A stretch of DNA of 64,000 nt. It comes from Plesiocystis pacifica SIR-1. GTDB lineage: Bacteria; Myxococcota_A; Polyangia; Nannocystales; Nannocystaceae. The notes below the pieces were generated by a model that worked only from the letters and a program-made list of their open reading frames with translations, did not search any database and was not told where the DNA came from. Positions 1 through 8,508 of the stretch are shown here, one piece after another. The translations under genes and the position numbers were made by a program. The stretch spans positions 1 through 64,000 of the forward strand of contig NZ_ABCS01000048.1 in the NCBI RefSeq assembly GCF_000170895.1. Reading direction: 5' to 3'. How positions within the stretch are numbered: position 1 is the stretch's first letter; every line of letters begins with the position of its first letter.

Positions 1-11
1 CTCCTAGACCC

Positions 12-1430
12 TTGGCAGATCCCGGGTCGGGGCATAAAAAGACGGGCCGCGTGCGCCGCTTCCTCTACATCAGCCCCTTCTTCCCGCCGATGACGCGGGT
101 CGGGGCCCTGCGACCGCTCAAGTTCGCCCGCCACCTGCCCCAGGTCAGCGACTGGGCCCCCGTGGTCCTGTGTGATCTGCGTCCCCAGGACGACGCCGAT
201 CCCCGGCTGGAGCGGGCAATTCCCGAGACCACGGTGGTGATCCGCAACTACAGCCGGGCCGCCCAGGCGGCGGAGGCCAACGCGAGCGCGCGCCGGGACC
301 AGCAGCGGCGGGTGTCGGCCAAGGCCCGGCCCCACACCCCGCGCATGGGCAAGGCGCCGGCCAAGAACAAGCGCAGGCTCCCCCTCCGGGCCGAGGACAT
401 CAACCCCTTCGGCGCCCACCTGTTCAGTGTTGGACACAGCCTGCGCGCCGCTCGAGCGGTCCTGCGCGCGCACCCGGACTGCGCCGCGATCATGGTCAAC
501 GCCGACCCCTACGCGGCCATGCTCGTCGGCGCACGGCTGGCGAACGAGACCGGGCTGCCGCTGATCCAGGATCTGCGCGATCCGTGGTCGTGCTGCGAGC
601 TGCGCCGCAAGCTCCGGCCGCCGCCCCAGCGCCGCCTCGTCGACCTGTTCGAGCGCCGCGCGGTCGAGGCCGCGTCGCTGGTGCTGCTCAACACCGAGAC
701 CGCCCGCGACGACTACCGCCGGCACTACGCGGACCTGCCCGCCGAGCGCTTTGGCTACCTGCGCAACCATGGCGACGCCGAGCTCATCGCCGGCGACGCG
801 GACTCGGCCACGGCCTCCCCGCCCGCCCAGCTCGACGCGGTCTTCGATCGCTTCAGCGTGCTGTTCATGGGCAATTTCCGCCGCTTCGTCGAGGGCCGAG
901 CCGTGCTCGAGGCCCTCGCCCAGCTGCGCGCCCAGGGCATCGGCGAGGATGCCCTCCAGCTCGTGGTCACCGGCAGCCTGCCCGACGAGATGCGGGCCGA
1001 GGCCAGCGCCCTCGGCGTCGAGGGCATGCTGCGCCGCGGCCCCTTCACCCCCTACCTCGACATCGGCGCGCTCATGGACCGGGCCGATTTGTTGCTGTCT
1101 TTCTCACACTCGACGGCGCAGCGCATCCCGGCCAAGGTCTACGACTACCTGATGAGCGAGCGGCCGATGCTCGTGGTCGCCGACAACCCCGAGCTGCGCC
1201 GGCTCATGGACGCAGCTGGGGGCGCGCAGTCCCGCGAGCTCGGCGACGCAGCCGGCATCGCCGAGTCCCTGCGCGCCGCCTACCAGCTCGGGCGGGGGCG
1301 TCGAGTCGAGCGCACCCTGCCCCCCGGGGTCGACTCGCGCAGCGCCAGCGCCGAGCTCGCGGCGCTCTTGGACCAGGTCACCCGCGGCCAACCGCGTGGC
1401 AAACCCCGTGGCAAACCCCGTGGTAAGTAG
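12..1430 (+). CDS. GT4-like glycosyltransferase
   Basis: Probable cytosolic glycosyltransferase of the GT-B fold, acting in surface polysaccharide or glycan assembly. The N-terminal part carries the usual opening of this family (RRFLYISPFFPP, then GALRPLKFARHLP). The C-terminal half has a nucleotide-sugar-domain signature (VLFMGNFRRF, then FSHSTAQRIPAKVYDYL). The next gene starts 9 bases downstream and is a polysaccharide flippase, so the two form an operon. The start is uncertain: TTG at 12 gives 472 aa, but GTG at 51 gives MRRFLYISPFFPP, which looks like a natural N-terminus. The frame is open to the window edge, so the gene could begin outside. The tail ends in three GKPR-type repeats coded by near-identical 12-mers. 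The sugar substrate cannot be told. Confidence 0.8.
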   Translation: MADPGSGHKKTGRVRRFLYISPFFPPMTRVGALRPLKFARHLPQVSDWAPVVLCDLRPQDDADPRLERAIPETTVVIRNYSRAAQAAEANASARRDQQRRVSAKARPHTPRMGKAPAKNKRRLPLRAEDINPFGAHLFSVGHSLRAARAVLRAHPDCAAIMVNADPYAAMLVGARLANETGLPLIQDLRDPWSCCELRRKLRPPPQRRLVDLFERRAVEAASLVLLNTETARDDYRRHYADLPAERFGYLRNHGDAELIAGDADSATASPPAQLDAVFDRFSVLFMGNFRRFVEGRAVLEALAQLRAQGIGEDALQLVVTGSLPDEMRAEASALGVEGMLRRGPFTPYLDIGALMDRADLLLSFSHSTAQRIPAKVYDYLMSERPMLVVADNPELRRLMDAAGGAQSRELGDAAGIAESLRAAYQLGRGRRVERTLPPGVDSRSASAELAALLDQVTRGQPRGKPRGKPRGK

Positions 1431-1439
1431 CGGCGCCCC

Positions 1440-3038
1440 GTGAGCGACAGCGAGCCACAGTCCAAGCCCGAGCCGGCGCCCGAGCCCGAAAAGAAGGGCC
1501 AGAGCGAGGCCGCCCAGGCCGGCGTGCTCGTGTGGGGCAAGATCACCGCCTCGCTGTCCGAGGTCCTCGCGCCGCTGATCATCGTGCGCATCCTCGGCAA
1601 GGGCGAGGTCGGTGCGGTCGCGGGCCTGCTGCTCATCTACACCACCTTGAGCACGGTCATCACCGCCGGCTTCCCCCGGGCCACGCTCTACTTCCTGGCC
1701 GACAAGGACACCGGCACGCGCAAGGCCATCGTCGGTAAGCTGCTGCGGATCATGTTCGGGCTGAGCGTGATCATGGCCGTGTTCATGGCCATCGGCGGCT
1801 GGCTGGGCCAGGACATCCTCCACCTCATCGGCGACCTGGTCGCGGGCGACGAGGGCGGGCGCGAGGACGACGAGCTCACCCAGTCCCTGCGCTTTTTGCC
1901 CATCCTCGGCGTCTACGCGCTCATCGACCTGCCCACGCGGATCCTCCCCAACGTCCTCGTGGCAGAGAAGGAGCCCAAGTCCGCCGCCGGCTTCGGCGTG
2001 GTGCGCTCGCTGGTCGCGACCGTCGCCATCGTGCTCCCGGCCAGCCTGGGCTTTGGCGTGCTCGGCATCATCGCGACCATGGCGGTCGGCGGCGCCGTGC
2101 CCTTTTGGGTGTTCCTCCGCCACCTGCGACGGCTCTACGGCGACGCCGGCGAGCCCGAGGGCGACGTGACCCCGGTCCGCGAGCTGCTGCGCTACGCCCT
2201 CCCGCTGGGGGTCACCGACGTCGTCAACATCCTCAACGCCAACGTCGACATGTGGCTGATCGTCGCGCTCTTCCCCGCGGAGATGGTCGCCCTCTACCGC
2301 ACCGGCGCGTTCCAGATCCCGATCATCACCACCGTCGCCTACTCCCTGGGCACGGTCTACCTGCCCCGCTTCGCCCGCCTGTTCAACGAGGGCACGGAGG
2401 CCAGCCGGCGCGAGGCCGTGCAGATCTGGCGCGGCTCGATCCTCAAGGTCTCGCTGATCGTCGTGCCCGCGTCCGTGGTCTTCCTGGTCGGCGCCCACGA
2501 GTTCATCACCGCCGCGTTCACCGACGACTACGCCCGCTCGGCCGAGGTGTTCAGCTTCTACACCTTGCTGATGATGGGCCGGATCTCCGCCTTCGGCAGC
2601 TTCATGATCGCCGCCGGCAAGCCCGAGTACGTCATGCGCTCGGCCATGCTGACCCTCGCCGGCAACATCGTCATCAGCGTGCCCCTGGCCCTGACCCTCG
2701 GCTTCATCGGCCCCGCCATGGGTACGGCCATCGCCTTCGTGCCGACCGTCGCCTTCTACTGCTACTTCATCGCCAAGGCCTGGGGCGTGAAGTTCACCGA
2801 GACCCTGCCGCTGCTCGGCTACCTCAAGATCGTCGCCGCCGCTGCCGTGCCGGCCGCGGGCGCCTGGTTCCTCAAAGAGTTCCTCGAATGGCCGGCGATC
2901 GCGGAGTTCGCGGTGTCCACGGCGATCGTGCTGTTCGGCTACGCCGCGCTGGCGACGGTCACCGGGCTGATCGAGCGCGAGGACTGGCAGTTCGCGTGGG
3001 GCTGGGTCCGGCTCAAGGTCCTCAAGGACGACGCCTGA
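1440..3038 (+). CDS. Polysaccharide flippase / lipid-linked oligosaccharide translocase (MATE-like MVF family)
   Basis: A 532-aa integral membrane protein with about 12-14 hydrophobic segments spread along its length, after a short charged cytosolic N-terminus (SEPQSKPEPAPEPEKKGQ). This matches Wzx/MurJ-like exporters that flip lipid-linked sugars across the inner membrane. The GTG start lies 9 bases after the glycosyltransferase stop. The context supports a role in exopolysaccharide or O-antigen-like glycan export. The exact subfamily (Wzx versus MurJ-like) cannot be settled by eye. The stop is followed 4 bases later by repeat R1. Confidence 0.8.
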   Translation: MSDSEPQSKPEPAPEPEKKGQSEAAQAGVLVWGKITASLSEVLAPLIIVRILGKGEVGAVAGLLLIYTTLSTVITAGFPRATLYFLADKDTGTRKAIVGKLLRIMFGLSVIMAVFMAIGGWLGQDILHLIGDLVAGDEGGREDDELTQSLRFLPILGVYALIDLPTRILPNVLVAEKEPKSAAGFGVVRSLVATVAIVLPASLGFGVLGIIATMAVGGAVPFWVFLRHLRRLYGDAGEPEGDVTPVRELLRYALPLGVTDVVNILNANVDMWLIVALFPAEMVALYRTGAFQIPIITTVAYSLGTVYLPRFARLFNEGTEASRREAVQIWRGSILKVSLIVVPASVVFLVGAHEFITAAFTDDYARSAEVFSFYTLLMMGRISAFGSFMIAAGKPEYVMRSAMLTLAGNIVISVPLALTLGFIGPAMGTAIAFVPTVAFYCYFIAKAWGVKFTETLPLLGYLKIVAAAAVPAAGAWFLKEFLEWPAIAEFAVSTAIVLFGYAALATVTGLIEREDWQFAWGWVRLKVLKDDA

Positions 3039-3041
3039 GCT

Positions 3042-3177
3042 CTACTTTGCCCCCACGGGCGCCTGGGACCGGGGGCGCTTCGTCGCTCCGCTCCTCCGCT
3101 TTGGCTTGCTGGGCAATGGAGTTCGTGCCTTCGAGAAGGCTCGTGGTCGCCCCCGCTCGCGGGGGCGTGGATTCGTT
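3042..3177. repeat. Dispersed repeat R1, copy 1
   Basis: A stretch of about 136 bp that is nearly identical to 47844-47978. In both places it begins exactly 4 bases after a stop codon and lies between two convergent genes. Its 3' part contains two hairpins: gcctt-cgag-aaggc at 3127-3140 and cgcccccg-ctcg-cgggggcg at 3148-3167. It is directly followed by an R2 unit. No convincing coding potential was seen. It may be a 3'-UTR or terminator-like element or a non-autonomous repeat. Confidence 0.85.
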
Positions 3178-3186
3178 GACAGTCTC

Positions 3187-3271
3187 GGAGTCGTGGACGC
3201 GGAGCAGGGAGGTCGCGGCGTCGTCCACGACGGCTAAAACAGACAGGGACTGTGAAAACTTCACAGTCTCT
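3187..3271. repeat. Dispersed palindromic repeat R2, single copy
   Basis: About 85 bp similar to the three tandem units at 28965-29219. It has two stems: gtcgtggacg pairing with cgtccacgac (perfect), then a conserved ggctaaaa spacer, then gggactgtgaa pairing with ttcacagtctc (one G-U pair). It sits between the convergent flippase and PhoX-like genes, right after R1. It could act as a bidirectional terminator or RNA-stabilising element. That role is inferred. Confidence 0.85.
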
Positions 3272-3336
3272 GTCCGTTCATGGAACGGAGCAGCGACGCC
3301 CGGGCAAGCGCCCGAACGCCGCCGCGGCGCGACGCG

Positions 3337-5331
3337 TCAGTCCACGCCGATGAGGCGCCACTGGGCGTCGTCCTGCTCGTCGTTCCACAGCCGGACGTAG
3401 TCGTCGGTGTCGGCGTCGAGCCAGCGGTTCGCGGACAGGTTGCGCAGGGAGAAGACGTCGCTGGCGAAGTCGTTGAGCTCCCAGACGTCGTCCGCCGCCG
3501 GGGAGCTGCTGGTCCCGACGCGGTTGCCCGCCCCGTCGCCGTCGAGCCAGCGGCCGGTGTTCAGGTTGACGAGGTGATACTGGTCGCCGCTGATCCGCTC
3601 GAAGCGCCAGTGCGCCTTGGCGCTGGTCAGGTCGCCGGTGAGGGCCACGTCGTTGGAGCCGATCTCGGTCAGGAAGCCGCCGTAGCGGAGGTTCTCGAGG
3701 GCGTAGCTCTTGGTGTCCTCCGGAATGGCCACTGGCGGAGGGTTCTGGCCGCCGCTGACCGTGATGAAGCGCCACTGGGCGTCGGCGTTTTGGTCGCCGT
3801 AGAGGTAGACGCGGTTGTTCGAGTTCGCGTCGAGGTAGCCCGAGTGCGAGCCGTTGTAGAGGGTGAACACCTCGTCGCCGAAGTCGTCGAGCTGCCACTC
3901 GTCGTCGCTCGCCGCCGAGCTGCTCGTGCCGACCAGCGTGGCCGTCCCGTCGCCGTCGAGGTAGCGGCCGGTGGCCTGGTTGATCAGGTGGTAGCGGCCG
4001 CCGCCGATGTCGACGAGCTCCCACTGCGCGCTCGCCCCGGTGTCGCTGGTGAGCGCGATGTCGTTGGTCGCGATCTCGGTCAAGTTGCCGCCAAACTCGA
4101 CGTTCTCGAGCATGACGATGTGCCCGGTCGGCACCGGGGGCGGCGGGGGCGGAGGCGGCGTCGCGCCCGTGCCGCGGAACGGCCCCGTGACCTCGTAGGT
4201 GATGCCGTTGCCGTTGGTCCCGCGCTGCGAGCTGAAGTACATGCGCGTGCCGTCGGGGCTAAAGCACGGCCCGGTGAGCTCGGAGCCGCCCTGGTTCGGC
4301 ACGCGCAAGAAGGGCGCCACGTTGCCCTGGTTGTCGATGATGACGATCTCCATGTTGCCGCCGTCTTCGGCGACGAACAGGTCCTGGCTGCCCTGCTCGA
4401 CCGTGATGTTGTCGACGCCGGTCAGGGGCGAGCCGCCGTTCCAGATCTTGGTGATGCGGTTGGTGAGCAGGTCGAACTCCCACACCCCGTTGTCGCCCTT
4501 GGTGGTGAACCACACCTTGTCGTCCTGGTACCAGATGCCCTCGCCGCCGTTGAAGCGGGTGATCTGGCTCGAGGACAGCTGGTAGCGGGTGTCTTCGTTG
4601 CTCGCGCCCGGGTCGGGGATCGTCACCCACGACACGTAGCCGGCGGCGTCCAGGCGGGCCGCCTCGAGGGTCCCCGCGCCGAGCGAGGGGTAGCTGCTCG
4701 GGGTGAAGCGGTAGAACAGGCCGTCCGAGCGGTCCTCGGTCAAGAACACCTGCTGGCGGACGGGATCGACCGCGGCGGCCTCATGGTTGAAGCGCCCCAT
4801 CGCCGGTCGAGCGACGCCCTGCCCCGCGCCGGTGACCGTGCACTCCCAGACCATGCCGTCCGAGTACTCCTCGCACGAGAGCCAGGTCCCCCACGGGGTC
4901 GGACCGCCCGCGCAGTTGCGCCGGGTCCCGCTGAGCACCGAGTAGGCCCCGAGGATGTCGCCGTTCGCGTCGAAGTGAATCACCGACACGCCGCCGTTGC
5001 TGCTCCGCTCGTGGTTGACGGCGTGGTACCAACCGCCGCTGCCGTCGGGGAAGGTCGCCGCGCCGTCGGGGTCGTCGCGCCACTCGAAGTTCGTGCCCGG
5101 CACGTACTGGCCCGACACTGCGATGATCCGCGCCGTGAAGCCCTGGGGCAGCAGGATGCCCGTCGCGTCGCGGGGGGCGATGGAGCCGTAGGGGCTCGGG
5201 CCTGCGCTCGCGCCCATGGCGAGGGAGGGCAGCGCGGTGACGGCGGTTCCGGCGAGCGCCGAGTACAAGAACCCGCGTCGGCTCAGGCCGGTCGGAAGGG
5301 AGGGAGGGGGGACATTTTGCTTTAGCTTCAT
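3337..5331 (-). CDS. Tat-exported PhoX/DUF839-like protein with two C-terminal trefoil-like repeats
   Basis: A 664-aa exported protein. A twin-arginine signal (SRRGFLYSALAG, RR at residues 18-19) ends near residue 42. Residues about 45-385 match the DUF839/PhoX family, a beta-propeller fold found in calcium-dependent alkaline phosphatases (NHERSSNGG, CAGGPTPWGTWLSCEE, NHEAAAVDP, LTEDR). A proline-rich linker at about 388-400 leads to two tandem repeats of about 125 residues (402-530 and 540-664). Each opens with ALENLRYGG/MLENVEFGG and NDVALT and contains a YHLxNxxTGRxLDGDG motif, resembling ricin- or fascin-type beta-trefoil modules that bind glycans. Probably a secreted or periplasmic phosphatase-like enzyme aimed at a polymer. 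Catalytic activity is not proven by sequence alone. Confidence 0.85.
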   Translation of the reverse strand: MKLKQNVPPPSLPTGLSRRGFLYSALAGTAVTALPSLAMGASAGPSPYGSIAPRDATGILLPQGFTARIIAVSGQYVPGTNFEWRDDPDGAATFPDGSGGWYHAVNHERSSNGGVSVIHFDANGDILGAYSVLSGTRRNCAGGPTPWGTWLSCEEYSDGMVWECTVTGAGQGVARPAMGRFNHEAAAVDPVRQQVFLTEDRSDGLFYRFTPSSYPSLGAGTLEAARLDAAGYVSWVTIPDPGASNEDTRYQLSSSQITRFNGGEGIWYQDDKVWFTTKGDNGVWEFDLLTNRITKIWNGGSPLTGVDNITVEQGSQDLFVAEDGGNMEIVIIDNQGNVAPFLRVPNQGGSELTGPCFSPDGTRMYFSSQRGTNGNGITYEVTGPFRGTGATPPPPPPPPVPTGHIVMLENVEFGGNLTEIATNDIALTSDTGASAQWELVDIGGGRYHLINQATGRYLDGDGTATLVGTSSSAASDDEWQLDDFGDEVFTLYNGSHSGYLDANSNNRVYLYGDQNADAQWRFITVSGGQNPPPVAIPEDTKSYALENLRYGGFLTEIGSNDVALTGDLTSAKAHWRFERISGDQYHLVNLNTGRWLDGDGAGNRVGTSSSPAADDVWELNDFASDVFSLRNLSANRWLDADTDDYVRLWNDEQDDAQWRLIGVD

Positions 5332-5389
5332 CGGAGCCTCTTGGCGCCGCGACGCTATGAGGCGATGCTCTGTCCGCTCAACGGGGTCC

Positions 5390-5407
5390 TGTCACCACGC
5401 AGTGACA
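5390..5407. promoter_or_regulatory. Small inverted repeat in divergent gap
   Basis: The arms tgtcac and gtgaca flank a 6-bp spacer in the gap between the divergent PhoX-like gene and the SE-rich lipoprotein gene. It could be an operator. There is no second copy or known motif to support this. Confidence 0.2.
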
Positions 5408-5577
5408 CCTGAGCAAGATTTCACGCATTGCGCTGGCTTTTGCGTGCCGCCCTTCGAGCTCGAAGCTCCAGTGACGGCGACGCCTCGAGCGGCCATGGGG
5501 GAGGCATGGACGGAGCAGGTTGGCACCGTACCAGGCTGACGAGCCGGCAGACACCCGCGCAACATGCGAGATACGCT

Positions 5578-7239
5578 ATGACCGTGACCACTGAACCAAC
5601 CAGAATTGCCGCCACCCTCGCCTTCGCTGCCTGCCTCGCCTGCGTCGGCGACGATGGAGGCAACGACGAGGTCGCCGACGAGACCGCGACGGAGGCAGGC
5701 GACGACGTCGATACGAGCACCGACGGCCCGGGCGACACCACGACCGAGTCCGAGTCCGAGTCCGAGTCCGAGTCCGAGTCCGAGTCGACCACCACGGAGA
5801 CCGAGTCCGAGACGACGACGGAGACCGAGACCGAGACCGAAACCGAATCCGAGTCCGAGACCGAGTCCGAGACCGAGACCGAGACCGAGTCTGAGTCCGA
5901 GTCCGAGTCCGAGTCCGAGACCGGCGGGGGCCCCGTGGGCGAGTCCTGCCCCGGGGGCGGCTGGGACCCCGAGCACGTCGTTGCGATGATCACCAACGAG
6001 GCCGACGCCACCGTCCACCTCATGCGCGCCAGCGGCGAGACCTTCGCCCTCGACACCAGCTTCCCCAACGCCCCGGCCGACGCCGAGCCGGCCCTGGTCA
6101 CGGGCGCCAACGGCGACTACATCTTCGCCTCGGTCTACGACGACCTCGCGGGCGGCTCCCACAACGCGGCCTACTACCGCGTCTACGATCGCGACACCGG
6201 CGCCGTCGTGTGGGAGCACGCCGAGGCGATGTGGGAGCCCGAGGGCCGCAGCCCCAAGCTGGCCGCGGACGGCCGCGTGGGCCTGTTCCTCTACTCGGCC
6301 TTCAACAACACGGACATCAGCTACTCCATGGTCCTCGACGAGGACGGCATCGTCGACGTGTTCGAGGGGGCCATCGCCCGGTCCGTGGGCGAGGACGACT
6401 GGCTCGCCAACGAGGTCGGCGAGTCCTACCCGCGCTGGCACAACGTCAGCACCCAGGAGGACCTGTGGCCCGCGCACCAGATCTGGGACGGCTACATCTC
6501 GAGTTGGCTCGCCGACAGCACCCTCGCCTACCTCGCCGAGGTCGACGACACGATGGTGCTCATCAACCAGCGCGTGAACGAGATCGAGTCCGTGCCCTGG
6601 CCCGAGCTCGACACCTACCTGTTCAACGGGTGGTGGATCAGCCGCGCGAGTCCGATCAGCCGCTGGGTGATCGTGACCGACGGCAGCGCCGAGCGGCTGG
6701 TCCGCCTGCTCGACGGCGACGTCAGCGAGGACTTCGAGCTGTTCCCGCCGCCAGGCCACTCCGTGCCCGAGTGCACCCACAGCCGCTTCCGCGTCGAGAG
6801 CGACGGCAGCCTCGTGGCGACCTGGCGCGACATGAACAGCGCGAGCGTGTGGCGGCTGCCCTCGCCCGAGGGCGACTGGGAGCTGCTGCCGGGGCTCGGG
6901 CCCATCGCCGAGAACATCGGCTCGACCCTGGGCGGGAGCGGCGGGAGCTACTGGCTGCGGAGCTTCGCGCCCGGCGAGAAGTACTGCTTCAACCCCGGCG
7001 ACTGGGGCCCGCCGCCGCCGGAGGCCCTGCTCGGCAGCGCCCTCCAGATCTCGCGGGCCGTCGACGACGTCTTGATCACCGACGACTACGGCAGCTACCC
7101 CGCCCTCGCCGCCGAGGGGCGCTGCTCGGCCCGGCCGCTGTCGAGCGACCCCGCCCAGCCGTGGACCATCGAGGACCTCACCGACGGCAGCACCTTCGAG
7201 GCTCCCCTGCCCGGCACGCTGCGCTGGCTCGGCGACTAG
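5578..7239 (+). CDS. Lipoprotein with a long Ser-Glu/Thr-Glu repeat linker
   Basis: Secreted lipoprotein of 553 aa, function unknown. ATG at 5578 is chosen because it gives a clean lipoprotein signal (TLAFAACLAC, then VGDD). The open frame extends upstream to 5428, but that extra 50 aa is Arg/Ser-rich and unlikely. After the lipid-anchored Cys comes an acidic spacer. At about 5745-5925 a near-perfect gagtcc/gagacc hexamer repeat codes for (SE)n/(TE)n runs. The remaining 430 residues form one globular region with aspartate-rich loops and repeated W/Y motifs, suggesting a propeller-like fold (inference). The linker probably lifts the domain off the outer membrane. Confidence 0.75.
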   Translation: MTVTTEPTRIAATLAFAACLACVGDDGGNDEVADETATEAGDDVDTSTDGPGDTTTESESESESESESESTTTETESETTTETETETETESESETESETETETESESESESESETGGGPVGESCPGGGWDPEHVVAMITNEADATVHLMRASGETFALDTSFPNAPADAEPALVTGANGDYIFASVYDDLAGGSHNAAYYRVYDRDTGAVVWEHAEAMWEPEGRSPKLAADGRVGLFLYSAFNNTDISYSMVLDEDGIVDVFEGAIARSVGEDDWLANEVGESYPRWHNVSTQEDLWPAHQIWDGYISSWLADSTLAYLAEVDDTMVLINQRVNEIESVPWPELDTYLFNGWWISRASPISRWVIVTDGSAERLVRLLDGDVSEDFELFPPPGHSVPECTHSRFRVESDGSLVATWRDMNSASVWRLPSPEGDWELLPGLGPIAENIGSTLGGSGGSYWLRSFAPGEKYCFNPGDWGPPPPEALLGSALQISRAVDDVLITDDYGSYPALAAEGRCSARPLSSDPAQPWTIEDLTDGSTFEAPLPGTLRWLGD

Positions 7240-7255
7240 CGAGCGCTGACGAGGG

Positions 7256-7456
7256 TCACGGACGCTCCGGCGTCCGGCGGGGCCCACGCAGGCCCCACCC
7301 GAGCGAGCAGTCCGCGTACTCGCGCTGCGCGACGACGACCTCCCGGGACAACAGCCGCTGACGCCAGCCTCGGTTCGCGTGGAGCCAGGCCTGGCAGCAC
7401 GACGCGACCGCATCGACCGATCTTTCGTGGACGTAGAGCGCTGTCCATGAACCCAT
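7256..7456 (-). CDS. Small hypothetical protein, 66 aa
   Basis: A short open frame 32 bp downstream of the LysR gene on the same strand. It starts MGSWTALYVHERSVDAV and has codon use like real genes here (mostly G/C third positions). It contains a CC pair and a WLHANRGW segment. No family recognised. It could instead be a chance frame. Two GC-rich hairpins (7260-7275 and 7279-7296) lie at its 3' end, between it and the convergent lipoprotein gene. Confidence 0.35.
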   Translation of the reverse strand: MGSWTALYVHERSVDAVASCCQAWLHANRGWRQRLLSREVVVAQREYADCSLGWGLRGPRRTPERP

Positions 7457-7488
7457 CGCCGCGGGTTCTAGCACAGCGCACGCCCGAC

Positions 7489-8400
7489 TCACGGGCACAG
7501 CCCGAGCACCCAATCCCGGAACGCGCAGATGCTCGGCTCCGCGGCACGCAGCGCTGAGTAAAACAGGTAGTAGGAGCCGCGGCTGGGCGAAGCTTCGGGC
7601 GAGAGCACCTCGAGCTCCCCCATCACCAACGCGCGGCCAAGGAGCTGGAGGGGAAGTAGCGCGAGCCCCATGTCGTTGCGGGCCGCCTCCATGACCATGA
7701 ACAAGTGCTCGAAACCCGGCCCGGGGGGGCCCGCGAGTGTGATGCCCGTGCTCGCCGACCACTCGTCCCACGCCCGCGGGCGCGTCGTGTGTACGAGCCG
7801 GGGATAGCTGGACACGAGCCGCTCGAGATCTCCCGCGAGTCCGGGCGGCACGAAGCCTTTCCTGGCGACGACGACCTGGGACTCGGCGAACAGCTCATGG
7901 GAGATCATCCCGGGCCACTCCCCGTCGCCATAGTAAAAGCCCACGTCGATGCACCGCGCCGACACGTCCGGGGCGCGGCTGGGTGTGGCGAAGTTCAGCT
8001 CGAGGGTCTCGACGACCGGGCGAATGTCCGGGTGCGCGGCGCCAAAGCCCGACAAGCGGGGGATGAGCCAGTTGATCGAGAAGGTGTGCAGGGAGCCGAT
8101 CACCAGGCGCCGTGCGTCGCCGCCGTGCGTGACCAGATCCACCGTGGCCGCCTCGAGCTCGTCGAGCGCTCGGGTCAGCGGCGGCAAGTAGCGTCGACCC
8201 GCAGGCGTCAGGATCAGCCGCCCGCCCCGGCGCTCGAACAACCCGATGCCCAAGATCGACTCGAGGTTCGCGACCTGCTGACTGACCGCCCCAGGCGTGA
8301 CGCACAGCTCCCGGCCCGCCTGCTTCATCGAGCCTAGCCGCGCGGTCGCTTCAAAGGCTCGGAGCGCGTTGAGAGGGGGAGTGGTTGGACGCTGAGGCAT
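7489..8400 (-). CDS. LysR-family transcriptional regulator (GcvA-like)
   Basis: A 303-aa DNA-binding regulator. Residues about 10-68 form the winged helix-turn-helix (LNALRAFEATARLGSMKQAG, then TPGAVSQQVANLE), with the GcvA/AmpR-type start PPLNALRAFE. The rest is the periplasmic-binding-protein-like effector domain. It is transcribed away from the metalloprotease lipoprotein gene, whose start is 108 bp off. LysR proteins often control the divergent neighbour, so that gene is a plausible target (inference). The effector is unknown. Confidence 0.9.
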   Translation of the reverse strand: MPQRPTTPPLNALRAFEATARLGSMKQAGRELCVTPGAVSQQVANLESILGIGLFERRGGRLILTPAGRRYLPPLTRALDELEAATVDLVTHGGDARRLVIGSLHTFSINWLIPRLSGFGAAHPDIRPVVETLELNFATPSRAPDVSARCIDVGFYYGDGEWPGMISHELFAESQVVVARKGFVPPGLAGDLERLVSSYPRLVHTTRPRAWDEWSASTGITLAGPPGPGFEHLFMVMEAARNDMGLALLPLQLLGRALVMGELEVLSPEASPSRGSYYLFYSALRAAEPSICAFRDWVLGLCP

Positions 8401-8508
8401 GAGCCGTGCTCTGCAGCCAGGCTCTCGCGCGAGTCAGTTTTTCTGCCTTGCTGCGTCGCCGGTGCAGCTCCTAGCCTAGCTGAAGTCGACCTCGCTCCAG
8501 TAGTAGCC

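Noticed and set aside
1104-2498. 464-aa antisense frame over the glycosyltransferase and flippase
   Set aside because: Asp/His/Gly-rich shadow without motifs. The plus-strand genes explain the region.
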